From the NCBI GenBank assembly GCA_020726505.1, contig JAHLEZ010000019.1, positions 1,302,001 through 1,366,000 of the forward strand: DNA of 64,000 nucleotides, in the 5' to 3' direction. Position 1 is the stretch's first letter. Each line of letters opens with the position of its first letter. The notes beneath the pieces were generated by a model. The model saw only the letters and a list, made by a program, of their open reading frames with translations, was not told where the DNA came from and searched no databases. This stretch comes from Leptodontidium sp. MPI-SDFR-AT-0119. Its lineage: Eukaryota > Ascomycota > Leotiomycetes > Helotiales > Leptodontidiaceae. Shown here one piece after another: positions 1 through 10,960 of the stretch. The position numbers and the translations under genes were made by a program.

Positions 1-1690
1 AACGAGTACCTGAACTCAAGGGACTTAAACTAAGTATAACACCTCTTATACTGTCTAACGTTATTATAATTACTTTAATATATATTACCTTAATGAGGGA
101 GTATATTATAAAATACACATAATAGTCGGAAAAGGCTCGGGCTTATAAAGTAGTATATAAGTGGATTTAAGAGACGGTTAATCCTTTGATCTATTAGAGT
201 ATTATTTGAGAGTGTGAGATTAAAGAGGAATAGAGAGTAAAAGAGTAACTTAATAAGATAACAGACGAACTAAACGACCCACGATCTTAAACTCTATAAA
301 TACTCCTTAAGGTATTAAAGAGAGATTACGCTCCTTTAGAAACAAGTAATATTACTAAAACTTAAGCTAAATATAAAGAGAAGCTCGAAATCGTTAAAAT
401 AAGACGGGTTAATCTTAAGGTGTAGATTTAAGAGTAGCGATTAACTTATTAAGATACTCTGTTATACGACATTCCGGACGTTAAGGGCCTCTTAGCGATT
501 ATCAACTTTATTAAGGTAGTGTAAGAGAAGCTCGCACTTGAATAAGCTCGTGAACGACTGTCTGAGGTCTTTAGAGATAATACTCTTAGGGTTATTTATA
601 AGTACACGTTACTTTAATACGTTAATTAGTTATCGGCGCTTAATGAAGAGTCTTTTACAGCTACCGGGAAGAATAAGATAATTAGATTGTACGTTATACT
701 TAGAGGGAGATTAGATACTTTAGGAGTACTATTAGTATTAAGGACTCCTTTGCTAAATACCTTAATTAATACTTGCCCTTATAAAGTAAGCTCTCACTAA
801 TATAAAGCGATCGAGTGTTATAGACTTTAATATTACTACGACGGCTTAACCGGGGACAAACTGCGTAACTTACCGTTTACAGAGGAAATTAAGGAAACTC
901 GAATTAAGCTTAAAAAGGAGTTTCCCGACTTTAAATAAGTAATTAGTAAGAAAGGGTGGAGATAAGTAGTAGTAAAGGAAATTGCTAAGGGAATAACCTC
1001 TAAAAACTCCTCGTCTTCTTTAATAACCTCAGTAAAAGCCTTAGAGTTACTGAGGTATCCCGGTAATATTAATGTATATATAATTAGTCTAGAGTTACTC
1101 GATGAGGCTCTCGTCCCCTCAGGAATTTACGCTACTATTAATATAAATCGACACTTACTCTTAGAGAGCACCCTACTTAATAACGGCGCTATTACTTATT
1201 TAGTTAATTTAATTACTTTACTAGAGCCCGGAACCTTTATTAAATTAACGAACGACGACAGTATTAAAGCCGGAATATTGAGTCTTATAATTAAGGGCCG
1301 AGGTACTCGTCTTTTTAAGGGTGCTCTCTATAGCCCTGACAGACTAAATACTAAGGACTTAAGGCTTTTTAACGTCGCTGTCGTTAAAGGATTTAATATT
1401 AGTATTATTTCGGAAGCTCGTTTATTATAGGCTAGAGTTTAGTATAATAAATTAGACTATACATTGCGCGTGGGATTAACTGAGAAGAGTATTATATTAA
1501 AGTAATTAAAGTGACAGTTTAATTTAGCTTTCTTTAAATATAAGCCTTTTAATTACTCTTTAACTCCCGTAATAGCTCCTAACTTTCTAATTCGCTTAAC
1601 TTATACCTTTTTAATGTTCCTTACGCTTTAAAAGAGCATCCGGCAAGGCTTTTAATTAAGTCGACGATATTTAAGACCGCGACTAGACAA
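1..1690 (+). pseudogene. Copia-1 gag and protease region (RIP-degraded, 5' end outside window)
   Basis: This is the N-terminal half of a Ty1/Copia polyprotein, in the same direction as the integrase that follows. Gag would form the virus-like particle and the protease would cut the polyprotein. The frame is broken by dozens of TAA/TAG codons, but stretches of about 20-40 codons still read, for example around 1270-1430, just before the GAG pre-integrase block. I cannot point to an intact zinc knuckle or a DTG/DSG protease triad. The 5' LTR and gag start lie left of base 1. The call rests on position upstream of clear Copia integrase motifs, so gag/protease as such is inference. Confidence 0.6.
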
Positions 1691-2857
1691 CGCTAGGTTA
1701 TGGCACTTACGGGCAGGGCACTTAAGGAAGGAAGCGTTGGAGAATTTAGTTAAAAATGTGCGTAACGTCGAGATCTTAGGCACTACTTAAATTAAGTGTA
1801 AAGAGTGCTCTTTAACTGTCGTATAATAAGTCGTTAATTAAAGACTTTCAGAGAGAATAATTACCCGGCCTTTTAATTATATTTCTTGGGACTTATTCGA
1901 CTTCCTTGTCGGATTTAATAGGAATAACTGGCTCTTATTAGTTAAAGACTAATATGATAGGAAATTCTATAGATAACTCTTAAAAAACAAAGGGTTAATC
2001 GCCGTCCTAGGAGTTCTTAAACCGTTTAAGGCGTAGACGAGACGTTAATTCGGACTCTCGATTTATAAAATACGCTAAGATAACGACACCTTAGTTATAG
2101 GAATTAATAGATTAACTAAGTACGAAAAATAATATATAGAGAATAGTATTAATATTAAGAGTACCCCTTCGTATACACACTAACTTAATAAGGGAGTTAA
2201 GAGCGTAAGTAAGGAAATCATTAAAAAGTCTATTAAGATGCGCCTTTTAGTAAACTTATTAGAGGAGCTTTAAACAGAAGTAGTTATAGCGGCAATTACT
2301 CTTTATAATATAAGTCTGGTTACTCGAAAAGGCTTTAAAAGTCTAAATGAGGTCTTTTACGCCTAGTTTAGGTAATATTTTTAGTATTACGACCTTAAGC
2401 TTATTTAAAAGCTTAACACTGATATACGACTTAACTAGAGTAATATATAGGCGTACGGCTATAGAGCTTACCTTATGATTAAGGACTGAGAGGCTCTTTA
2501 ATAAAAGAGAGTATTTAAAGTCAACTTAAGAGCGCACCTTGGATACTTAGTAGGATACGTCTCGTTTAATATATATAGGGTCTAAGTACTTTAATTATAG
2601 CGTGTAATAGTGACTTAGAACGTTGCTTTTAACGAATTCCTCTTTTATTTAGGCTCTCTAAACGTAGAGAGAGCGGTCGGCTAGCCGCGCTTAATATTAA
2701 GAGATCTTGCTGAAATATTAAAAGAAGAGGAGGGACCCTAAGACGCTGGAACTAATATAATTAATCGACTGAGCGCACTTAATATACTGGAATTAATAAT
2801 AAGTATTACCTTAGAAAAGGAATAATTAAGTTAAGTAATGAGTTTTATAAAAACTAC
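1691..2857 (+). pseudogene. Copia-1 integrase (GAG pre-integrase plus rve core), RIP-degraded
   Basis: At 1701 the frame reads WHLRAGH followed by KEALENLV, the GAG pre-integrase signature of Copia polyproteins. At 1887 WDLFDF and then W-LLLVKD match the start of the DDE integrase core, and a DNDT block follows near 2080. Integrase joins the cDNA to the genome. Stops are nearly all TAA/TAG at places where the family tolerates or expects Gln. The domain is cut at 2857 by Gypsy-1. The target sequence ACTAC appears on both sides, and coding resumes at 15118. Confidence 0.85.
2853..2857. repeat. Target-site duplication of Gypsy-1 (left copy)
   Basis: ACTAC lies directly left of the Gypsy-1 LTR. 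ACTAC at 15117-15121 overlaps the right LTR end by one base, so the strictly outside match is CTAC. This supports insertion of Gypsy-1 into Copia-1. Confidence 0.7.
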
Positions 2858-3137
2858 TGTGGGAGGGACGAACCCTAATCCACACAACAAGAGGGTAGTA
2901 TATAGCGAGCCACCGGAGGAGATTTTAGGCTCTATAAATAACAAATTAATTAAATCTAAAGATATTATATATTTAAAAAGTACGAATTAGTAAAGGAGGG
3001 GAGGGAAAAGGTTCTAATAAATAAAATATATTTAGTGTTACGTTCTTAACGTTTTGTAGTCAAGTATTAGCTCCTTATATATGCGAAAGACTAGCGCAGT
3101 CATGTGACAAAAGAAATTAGGGGCTGTCCCCACTATA
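2858..3137 (-). repeat. Gypsy-1 3' LTR
   Basis: This 280-bp direct repeat matches 14838-15117. The last 80 bases, including the block CTAGCGCAGTCAT, are nearly identical. Differences such as CACACAACA here against TATATAATA in the other copy are C-to-T changes. It is the 3' LTR because the polypurine tract lies on its right side and pol is on the minus strand. Confidence 0.9.
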
Positions 3138-3142
3138 TACGT

Positions 3143-3152
3143 CCCCCCCTTT
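3143..3152 (-). other. Gypsy-1 polypurine tract (3' PPT)
   Basis: On the minus strand this reads AAAGGGGGGGAC, a few bases from the LTR boundary, the expected place for the plus-strand DNA primer. The same G7 tract recurs at 6404-6410 and 10338-10344. GpG is not a RIP target, which explains why the run survived. Confidence 0.75.
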
Positions 3153-6100
3153 AAAGACTCTACTCGCCCTCAAGTAATATATACTAAAAAGAAGTAAACA
3201 GCTAATTAAAGCGTCTTAAATCGTTAGTAAGATACTATATAGTTAGTATATATAAAGTCCCGTAATAGTTAACCTATTACCTTTAAAGTAAATAATCGTC
3301 TCACTTAGTACCTTCTTGCCCTCTTATATAAGGCTAGCTCTCCCCTACTAACTTTCTAACTTTAACTCCTTAAATATAATAACCTCTTCTTAATACTATT
3401 CTCTTTATAGAGCACCTTAACGCGTCTCGATCTCTTTTTTCCTTCTTTTTATTAATTAAATAATACCTCTTATACTTTTTCTCGTTATAATACTTCTAAA
3501 GAAAGTAAACTTCCCCGCTAAGTTTATATTAAGATCGACTTTACTATTACTTTTCTTATACTATTAAGGTAAGATCCTCTTTTACTTAATAATAACTTTA
3601 ATTACTATAACTCTAAGTATTCTTAAAGGTCTCTCTGCCGCTAATTCTTTACTATTTAATACTTTTAAGGCAATAACCTTAGCCTTTACTATTAACTTTA
3701 GCGCGCTATTAGAGCTTAATACCTTTAACTTCGTTATTACCTAGTCGTAAAGGTGACGTAATAAAGAGCTTTCCTTGTTTACTTACTTCCTTCTTACTAG
3801 ACAGTAACTTCTTCTGTAACACTTACGTTAACTTATATATAGTCTTTACTTAACTTTCTCGTACCTCGATCTCTAAATAATAACTTTAATATAAAGTTAA
3901 GTCGCCTTAACGCAGTAAGTTGACCTTCTATAACACTATCTAAGCTCTATTAACTCCTCGTAGACCTTTAAGAAGAGTCCTTCGTTATTAGCTACCTCGG
4001 AGGTGCCATCGAAATCGGTTCGTATCTTAGCTTAAGCGCTCTTAGCTTTAACACTAAAGGTTAATATTATAGAGGTCTTAACGCGCCTTAATTTCGTGAG
4101 TTTTACTTTTATCTCTTCTTCTTATACTTGACTAGCTATTTATAAATTATATTAACACCTTTCTTACACTAATTATAATACGACTATTATCTTTAGTCCT
4201 TAACTCGTGTTTTAAAAAATGCCTAAAGTGAACTCTAGGACTTTACCTTAACGTTATTTAAGTTAAATATTAAACTATTTAACCTCTTTATAGCGCTAGT
4301 ACTTATATTCTCTTAATAAGTTAAGGAAATAATACTATTTGTCTTCTTTAAGTTCGTAAACTAATAGGAATTAAGGCCACCTCGTGCGACTACTCGTATT
4401 AAACTCTACCCCTTAGGCTAAGAACGTGCGTGTCACGTTATACTAATCTTCCCTTAGTAATAAGTTATTAAGTAACTTTTAGGTCCCTTTATAAATATAC
4501 TCTTATTATACTTACGTAAGTCACACTATTAAAGATAAGTAGTATTATTTCGCTAGTCTCTTATTAATTAGTTAGTTAGATAAGGTAAAGGCTAGATTCG
4601 CTAACTTCGAAGGTTTATAATAAAAAGCCAAAAAGAGTAAGTAAATTAATAGTCGTAATATGTCGAGTAGGGTTAAGAGGCTATAATAAGTTCTTAGTTC
4701 TTAATATAGTAGAAATAGCCCTTTCTCTCCTTAATAAGTAAGTCACCTTTAGTTATTAAAGCTAATAGAGGGTCTTTAAAACAACTAAGCTTTCTAAGGG
4801 TAAAAGAGTTTAATTAACTTAAATACTATTAAGCTAGTAGTAATTAAGTATAAGATAATATGCTATAGGGTCCTATTAGCTAGAGATCTTCTCGGAATAG
4901 TAGTTCGGTTATAGTTAAGGTCTCTTAATTACTTTAGTTCTTTAATAGGGGTTAAAGAACTTATTATTAATCTCGAGGTCGAAGTTAAACTTAACTCTTA
5001 GTCAGTTACTCTATAAGTTATTAACTTTGTCCCTGTCCGTTCTACTTAACGACACTTCTTAGAATAAAGTAATAAGTAGTAACAAAACATTTATAAGAAC
5101 ACTTAAAGTCGTACCCTTAGCCTTAATTAGTTACTAGTACTTATTACTAAACTTAACTAGAGGTCGAGGGTATAAAGTCTTTATTACTTTAGCGATATTA
5201 ATACGAGCTTAAAATAATAGTACTCTTACTTATAAGTCTATCTTAGTTATAAAACTATTATATTATATTTAAAAGTTGTTTATAACTTGCAGTCTCTTAT
5301 TAATACTTTAAGTGCGAAGTATATTACTTCTTGTTTACTAATATTAATAAACGGCAAGAGAAGTCTTTATTCTTTTAGACTTTTTAACGAGAAAGGACTA
5401 AGAAGTATCGACGTATATATTAAAGGGGCCCTAACTTAACAGGCGAGAGACTTTAGACAGAGTTAATTAGGGGTAGTCGACTAATACTCGATCCCTAAAA
5501 GGTTCACTAGTTAAGGGTCGTCGGCTGATAATATACTTAAACCTTTAATACGTGGGGTGAAGTTAACGTTAATTATATTTTGTCGCCTATAATAAGAGAT
5601 CTTCTTAGATAAATCGCGAACCTCCTTAAGACTTACTTAGGCTTATTAACGAAAGTACTAACTAGTAAATTCCTAGATTTAAGGCTATTATAAATAGTCC
5701 TTGAGGTTTTAAAGAACACGGCTCTAATTTTAAGCGTGTTATTAGCTCTTCGCTAGGAGATTTCCTAAACTTCTACTTACTTTACATAAATCGTGTGATT
5801 TACTTATTAGTTTAAGGCTAGTTTGTCGATAGTACTCTTAGTGTCGTCCTTTATAAATCACTAAGTATTATATTAAGGTTAATGGCTTTATAAGTGTTAG
5901 CTTTGTCCTTAAGAATAATAGACTTACTTTATTATTTCCTCTCTTTTTATTAATTACCGAGAGTTAGCGCCTAAGTATATTACGTCTATATTCTTTAGGG
6001 TATTTAATACGTTAGACTCGAATTTCTGGCCTAAGCTATAGGTTCAACTTACTGTTTTAGAATTTAGTCCTACGGATCGAGCCTAACAATTAGCTTATTT

Positions 6101-6403
6101 AAACGAAGTTACTTTCTGCCGCCTAAAATATTACTAGCTTAATAATAGTAGTCTCGTTTTAAACTTATTATATATTCGTATACGGCAAGTAGTCTATAAT
6201 GGCGTTAGTTTTTTATTAAGTTTTACTTTAAGAGATAAGTGTTCTTATAACGTGGGGCTAATATTCTCTTTGACTTACTTAGGGCTATATAGGCTCTTTT
6301 TTGTGTTTATTATAATACTGAGGTGTCCTAAATCGTGGTTTTTAGTAATACGAAGTTAGTTTGGCGATTGTTTTGATGATTTTAATATGCGGTAGTATAT
6401 TGT
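3153..6403 (-). pseudogene. Unidentified coding-like region between Gypsy-1 integrase and 3' LTR
   Basis: About 3.25 kb with no domain I recognise. The minus strand gives the best reading. Stretches such as 3590-3760 run more than 50 codons without a stop and read as Lys/Glu/Leu/Val-rich sequence. Near 3850-3960 a block around YEELIELR is legible. The region starts and ends at copies of the same G7 tract. It could be a third ORF of Gypsy-1, a captured host sequence, or an older insertion whose ends are lost. No zinc knuckle, chromodomain or envelope-like signal could be seen. Plus-strand frames look poorer, but I could not exclude them. Confidence 0.4.
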
Positions 6404-6410
6404 CCCCCCC
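6404..6410 (-). other. Internal G7 polypurine tract copy (after integrase)
   Basis: On the minus strand TTTTAAAGGGGGGGACA, nearly identical to the tract beside the 3' LTR. In one frame it encodes F-K-G-G-D. It lies just downstream of the integrase C-terminus. Confidence 0.55.
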
Positions 6411-6559
6411 TTTAAAAACTAGGGGTGCGTCCTTATACTAGTTCCTTAATATTAAAGCCTTAATACTAACGTGTTAGCTTTAAGTTTTGTGTCGCGACAG
6501 TTACTCGTGAAAGTAAGTGACAGTTATTAAGGCCAGGTTTATTTAGCTAAAGAAATGTT

Positions 6560-7850
6560 GTCGGCAACGCTAGTATATAAAGTATATATATTTATTCTAA
6601 GTCAGACATTACTTAGTACTTACTACGCTGTTGTACTGACAATTCAGGGACTTTAATCACTATCTTATCGTCCTTAATACACTATATCGTCGGAATCATA
6701 AGGTTCTCTAAGAATTCGGGGTTGTTAAAGTATTATAAATTAATGTCTAGTTTAAGATTTAGAGGGGTTAAGTTGTCGTCTTTACTAAAGGCCTCTCTTA
6801 CTTTATTACTATTATTATAAATAAAGTTATTCTTCTTATAAAAGAGCTTAAGCTTATTGCCGGCGAAGGTTTGTTATAACTAGGGGCTATTATCGCTGAG
6901 TTCCTTAAGTCTATAATAACCTTTATTAGTGTAAGTTTTAGCGATCTTATAAGGACCTAGCCACCTGAAGTCGAGTGCTCGGTTTGAGGATATATCATTC
7001 TCTTATATTAAGTCTTAGTAAAGGACTAAGTCTTTCTTTTTAAATAGTCTCTTCTATATATTATGTTTAAGATTAAAGGCTTCCTTGCCTTCTTGACGAC
7101 GCTAAGTCTTCTTAAAAATAGCCTTATTAATGTGTTCTTGTCTTATTTAAAACTGTATAGCCTTAAGCTATAGTAACTTCGATTAGTCACGAACCTCCTT
7201 AGTGAATAACGTTCTTTATATTAGGTTTCTTGTCTTAATAAGTAAGATCGCCTCCTTATTATATATTATATAAAATAGTATATAACTAATTAGACTATAT
7301 ATAGTAGTTTTATTAATAAATAATATTACGGAAAAGTTATTAGTTTAACGTCCTTTTATTTTTAATAAGGCATTCTTAATAAGTCCATGGCCTCGTTCGA
7401 TTATTCTATTAGCTTTAGCGTTATATACCGAGATCTTAATTCGCTCGACCTCTATTTTATTAAGTAATTCTAGTACTTCCCTTATATTCTTAGTTCCTCT
7501 ATTTATAATAAGTCTCTAAAATAACTTATAACGGCAAATAATATCTTCTTAGATAAAAGCAGCGATATATTTAACCTCTTTAGTAAGGAGAGCTCTAGCT
7601 TCAGCTTATTTACTTATGTCGTCTCTTGTAATAATAAGGTAGCCTTTTCCCCTGTGTAGTAGTATATAAGTAATATCTAATACCCACTTTTTTATAAGTC
7701 TATTTAATACTATAAGGTAAAGAGGCTCCTTAAGACGTTTCGCTAATTAGAGTTAATAATTCTTACACGTTTAGACGTATTTTATATAATTAATAAACAG
7801 TCCCTTCTAAAAGTACTATGTGACAATGTAATAATAAGTGCTTTCTCTCC
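6560..7850 (-). pseudogene. Gypsy-1 integrase, RIP-degraded
   Basis: Reading right to left, the core begins at about 7700 with WVLDITYI, then GKGYLIITRDDIS and AEARAL. It continues through LIINRGT near 7500 to VYNAKANRIIERGH near 7400, which carries the third catalytic acidic residue (E of the DDE triad). The C-terminal part has DFRWLGPYKI and GYYRLKEL at about 6900-6980, typical of fungal Ty3/Gypsy integrases without a chromodomain. The domain order behind RNase H confirms Gypsy. Stops fall at Gln or Trp positions. I am confident of the family. Confidence 0.88.
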
Positions 7851-8900
7851 TTTTATAATTAAAATTATTATAGTAGCTCTAAAGTATAATTTCCTTCTCT
7901 TTATTAGTGTTAATAATAAGCTTAATAGTAGAACCTTTTATAAGGAGCCTCTAAATCCGGTGACTGTACACACTATAGTTTAAAGCTTCCCGTTTAAAGA
8001 CTCGAAATTACTTTCTAGTTATATCCTTGGGAGTCTTAAGTATTATTAAGTATTAAGTAATTTACTAGTACCCTTCGCCGTACCTGTTAGCCAGGATAAG
8101 TAATTCTCCTTTAATAGAGCTTGAATTATTAGAGGAGCTAAGTTCCCCTTTGTCTCTTAAGTGTTACACTTTTACTTTTATATTTAGTAAAATGTCGTTT
8201 CGTTTACGTAATTTAAGGTCTATTATTACTTCTTTAGGTTCTAAATTAATAGGTTTTTTAGTGTTAGATACTTCCACAGGGTATATCTTATAAGCTCTTA
8301 ACTCGGAAAGTATCTAATCTTTGTCTATATTACTCTCTTCTAGCGTGTCGTTAGTATACTTTAGTCTCTTAGAGAGTTAATCGGCAACGACGTGTATTAA
8401 GCCTTTAATATACCGAACTTCGAAATTAAATAGGCGTATCTAAGTAAGCTATTTAATAAGTAAGGCGCTAAGATAATCGTAGGCGGCTCTATTTAGTTAA
8501 GTAATTAAGGTATTAGCGTCTATTTTAATAATAAAGTATACACTAACGAGTTAAATCTTGAGTTTCTTTAAAATATAAAGTATACCTTTATATTCTCGCT
8601 TAATAGTATTATACTTAACTTTAGTCTTACTCTAAAAACTACTTTTATACTTTACAGGTCGTATTTTGTTTATTAAAGAGTCTCTTTAGCTAAGGAAACT
8701 TCCTTAATTTATATTACTTAAGTTAACACTAATAATTATCTCTCTAATACCCTCGTTATAATTAATTTAATATAAAACTAGAAACAAGTATAACGTATCT
8801 TTAAGAGTTTATATTACTTTGTCGTAAATTTCTAAGTCCTAAAAGAACTTGACTCCTTTTCTAAATAATGTATATAATAGCTTAGCGATTAGTCGGAAGT
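7851..8900 (-). pseudogene. Gypsy-1 RNase H and linker to integrase, RIP-degraded
   Basis: At about 8360-8560 the minus strand reads IKIDANTLITQLNRAA and then FNFEVRYIKGLIHVVADQLS. These are the end of the RNase H domain: the acidic catalytic residue of D-A-N, then the H-V-x-A-D-x-L-S signature. The part toward 7851 is the usual spacer and zinc-binding N-terminus of integrase, too damaged to mark the HHCC residues. RNase H removes the RNA strand during reverse transcription. Confidence 0.8.
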
Positions 8901-9850
8901 TTTTGATTTAAATTTAAAAGTAAATAATAAAGCCTAAGAATGCCTTAACTTCTATTAAGTTACTTAGTGAGTTCTAGTTCTTAATCTTAATTAAGTATCT
9001 CGCTAAAGGTTCTTTCCTCTTAGAGTTATAAGCGTATCCTATAATGTTTATACTATTTAAACAAAACTAAGACTTCAGGCTAATAATAGTACTTACTTTT
9101 TTTAAGCGTTTTAGCGTCTTATTAAGGTTTTAAATATACTCTAAGATAAATCTTTAGATTCCGGGACGAGCTTCTTTTTAATTATAGTCTATGTATAGTC
9201 CCTTAACTCTTATATTATCTAAGAATAATATAGACACACTAAGAATTAGTGGCTTTAGTATACGAGTAATTGTTTTAATAAACTAAGTAATAAAGTTTAT
9301 AATACTTTAGGGGAGAGTTATATTCTTAACTAAGCCTACGTTTAAAATATAAAAGGTAGTTATGTCTCGGCTAGACTTATAGAGAGTTTATTAATTATAG
9401 CCGGAGTATAAGTCAACGAGGCTAACGACGTAGTAACTAGCGAATTCTTTAGAGAACTTATTTACTAAAGGTAAAAGATTAACATCCCTTCATATAATAG
9501 TATTTAATATAATAGCTAAGTTAATAAGTCTATATTTTCTAGATTCCTTTTTTTTTACTAAAAACTAAGTATTTCAGTATAAGCCTTTAGAAATCTTAAG
9601 AACACTCTTATTAAGACGCTCTTGCACTATTTTCGTGACTTTTAGGACTAAAGCTCGTAATAATAAAAAGTTAGGGGCTTACTAAGCTTTATACTTAATA
9701 GTCTTAATAACAATTAAGGGAGAGATATCTTCGTAGAATCTACTATATTTAGGCCAGTCGAACGCTATAGTTCCTTCTTTATTAATTATTATTTTATTAA
9801 AGAGAACTCTCTTTTTAGGTTATAACAGCTTCCCGACGTCAAGTTTGGCT
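8901..9850 (-). pseudogene. Gypsy-1 reverse transcriptase, RIP-degraded
   Basis: The domain starts near 9770 with AFDWPKYSRFYEDISP and then VIKTIKY. It is followed by RALVLKVTKIVQERLNKSVL and FLVKKK at about 9550-9640. This order (an AFDW block, a VI-T-P-H-like block, then the finger region ending in VKKK) is characteristic of one large group of fungal Gypsy elements. The palm motifs toward 9300-9000 are too damaged to place the YxDD box with certainty. Confidence 0.85.
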
Positions 9851-10960
9851 AGTCTCTCCGGCGTAAGTCGGGAGCTACAAGGTATATTAATAAAGCGTAG
9901 TAATAATAACTCTTAATATTTCCCTAATTATTCTTACTTAGTCCCTTAGTCTTTTAATCTCTTATATTAATTATCTATCCCTCTCGGGGGGTCGCTTATC
10001 AGGTCGGCTTCGTCAATTAACTAGACTTTCTTGGCTTTTAATTTATATATAATATTAATCTAAGTAGTAATATTCTAAGTGCTCTAAAAGGGGTTCTTAA
10101 TTAGGAGATCGTCATAGTTCTTCGTTTATTTGAAAGTAAGCGTGACTTTAGTTAAAGAACTAGTTTTAAAAGTTTTAAGAAAGAATAGTTCTATAATTAA
10201 CTTCTCCTCCAGGAATATATCTAAGATTACCTTTTATTAAAAATTATTAAGTATTAATTTTAGGACGTAAAACTCTCTTTTTAAGTACTTAATAAGAATA
10301 GTATCGCCTTTATTATTATTACTTAGTACTACTTTGTCCCCCCCTTTATAAAGCTTGCCCCTAAGCTTTAATAATTGAGGGTTATATTATAAGGGGTTAA
10401 TCGAGTATTCCAAGGCACTAATAACAGCGCTCGATATATAATTAGTTACTCTTTTCTCGAGAAGTCTTCTTCTTTATAATTATCTTTAAAGTCTATTTAT
10501 TTTAAAAAGATTATACTTATTTTGTTTTCTTCTTAAAGAGCTTTAGTGTCCTTAGTATCCTCTATAATATTATTAGTTTTAACTATAATAATATCTCTTA
10601 ATTACTAATCCCAAAACTAAACTAATATAATACTTCTATTATAGTCTTTAGAATAGCGGAACAATACTTTAGCTTTATAAAAGAATAAAAAGCTTAGAAT
10701 GACCTTTATACTAAGGGCGTTTATAATATAAAATCTATTATTAACAACGTAATTACTTATAGCAACTATAATATTATTAATAAAACTAACAAATCAGGAC
10801 TTAACTCTAGTGATTATCTTTAGAGCTATAGTCTAGCTTCTAGTAATAAGGAGCTCCAAGAGAGTAACTACTTTAAGTGTTATATAACTAACTTTAACTC
10901 TTATATTAAGGGTAACTTTAATATTAGTGACCTTAGTTCAGCTAAATATAATAATAATAA
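9851..10960 (-). pseudogene. Gypsy-1 aspartic protease and protease-RT linker, RIP-degraded
   Basis: At about 10600-10960 the minus strand gives a retropepsin-like pattern: a strand with VTNIKVTLN, ITLKVVTLLELLITRS, FVSFINNIIVAI, then RFYIINALSIKVILSFLFF, which fits the loop leading to the conserved hydrophobic-Gly-x-P-F/W segment. The D-S/T-G triad is not preserved. Toward 9990-10130 the linker reads KKVQLIDEADLISDPPRG. Gypsy proteases usually sit here, between gag and RT. The call is firm on position and moderate on motif. Confidence 0.65.
10338..10344 (-). other. Internal G7 polypurine tract copy (protease/RT linker)
   Basis: On the minus strand TTTATAAAGGGGGGGACA. The frame runs through it as KLYKGGDKVVLS without a stop, so it lies inside coding sequence, between protease and reverse transcriptase. 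Confidence 0.55.
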
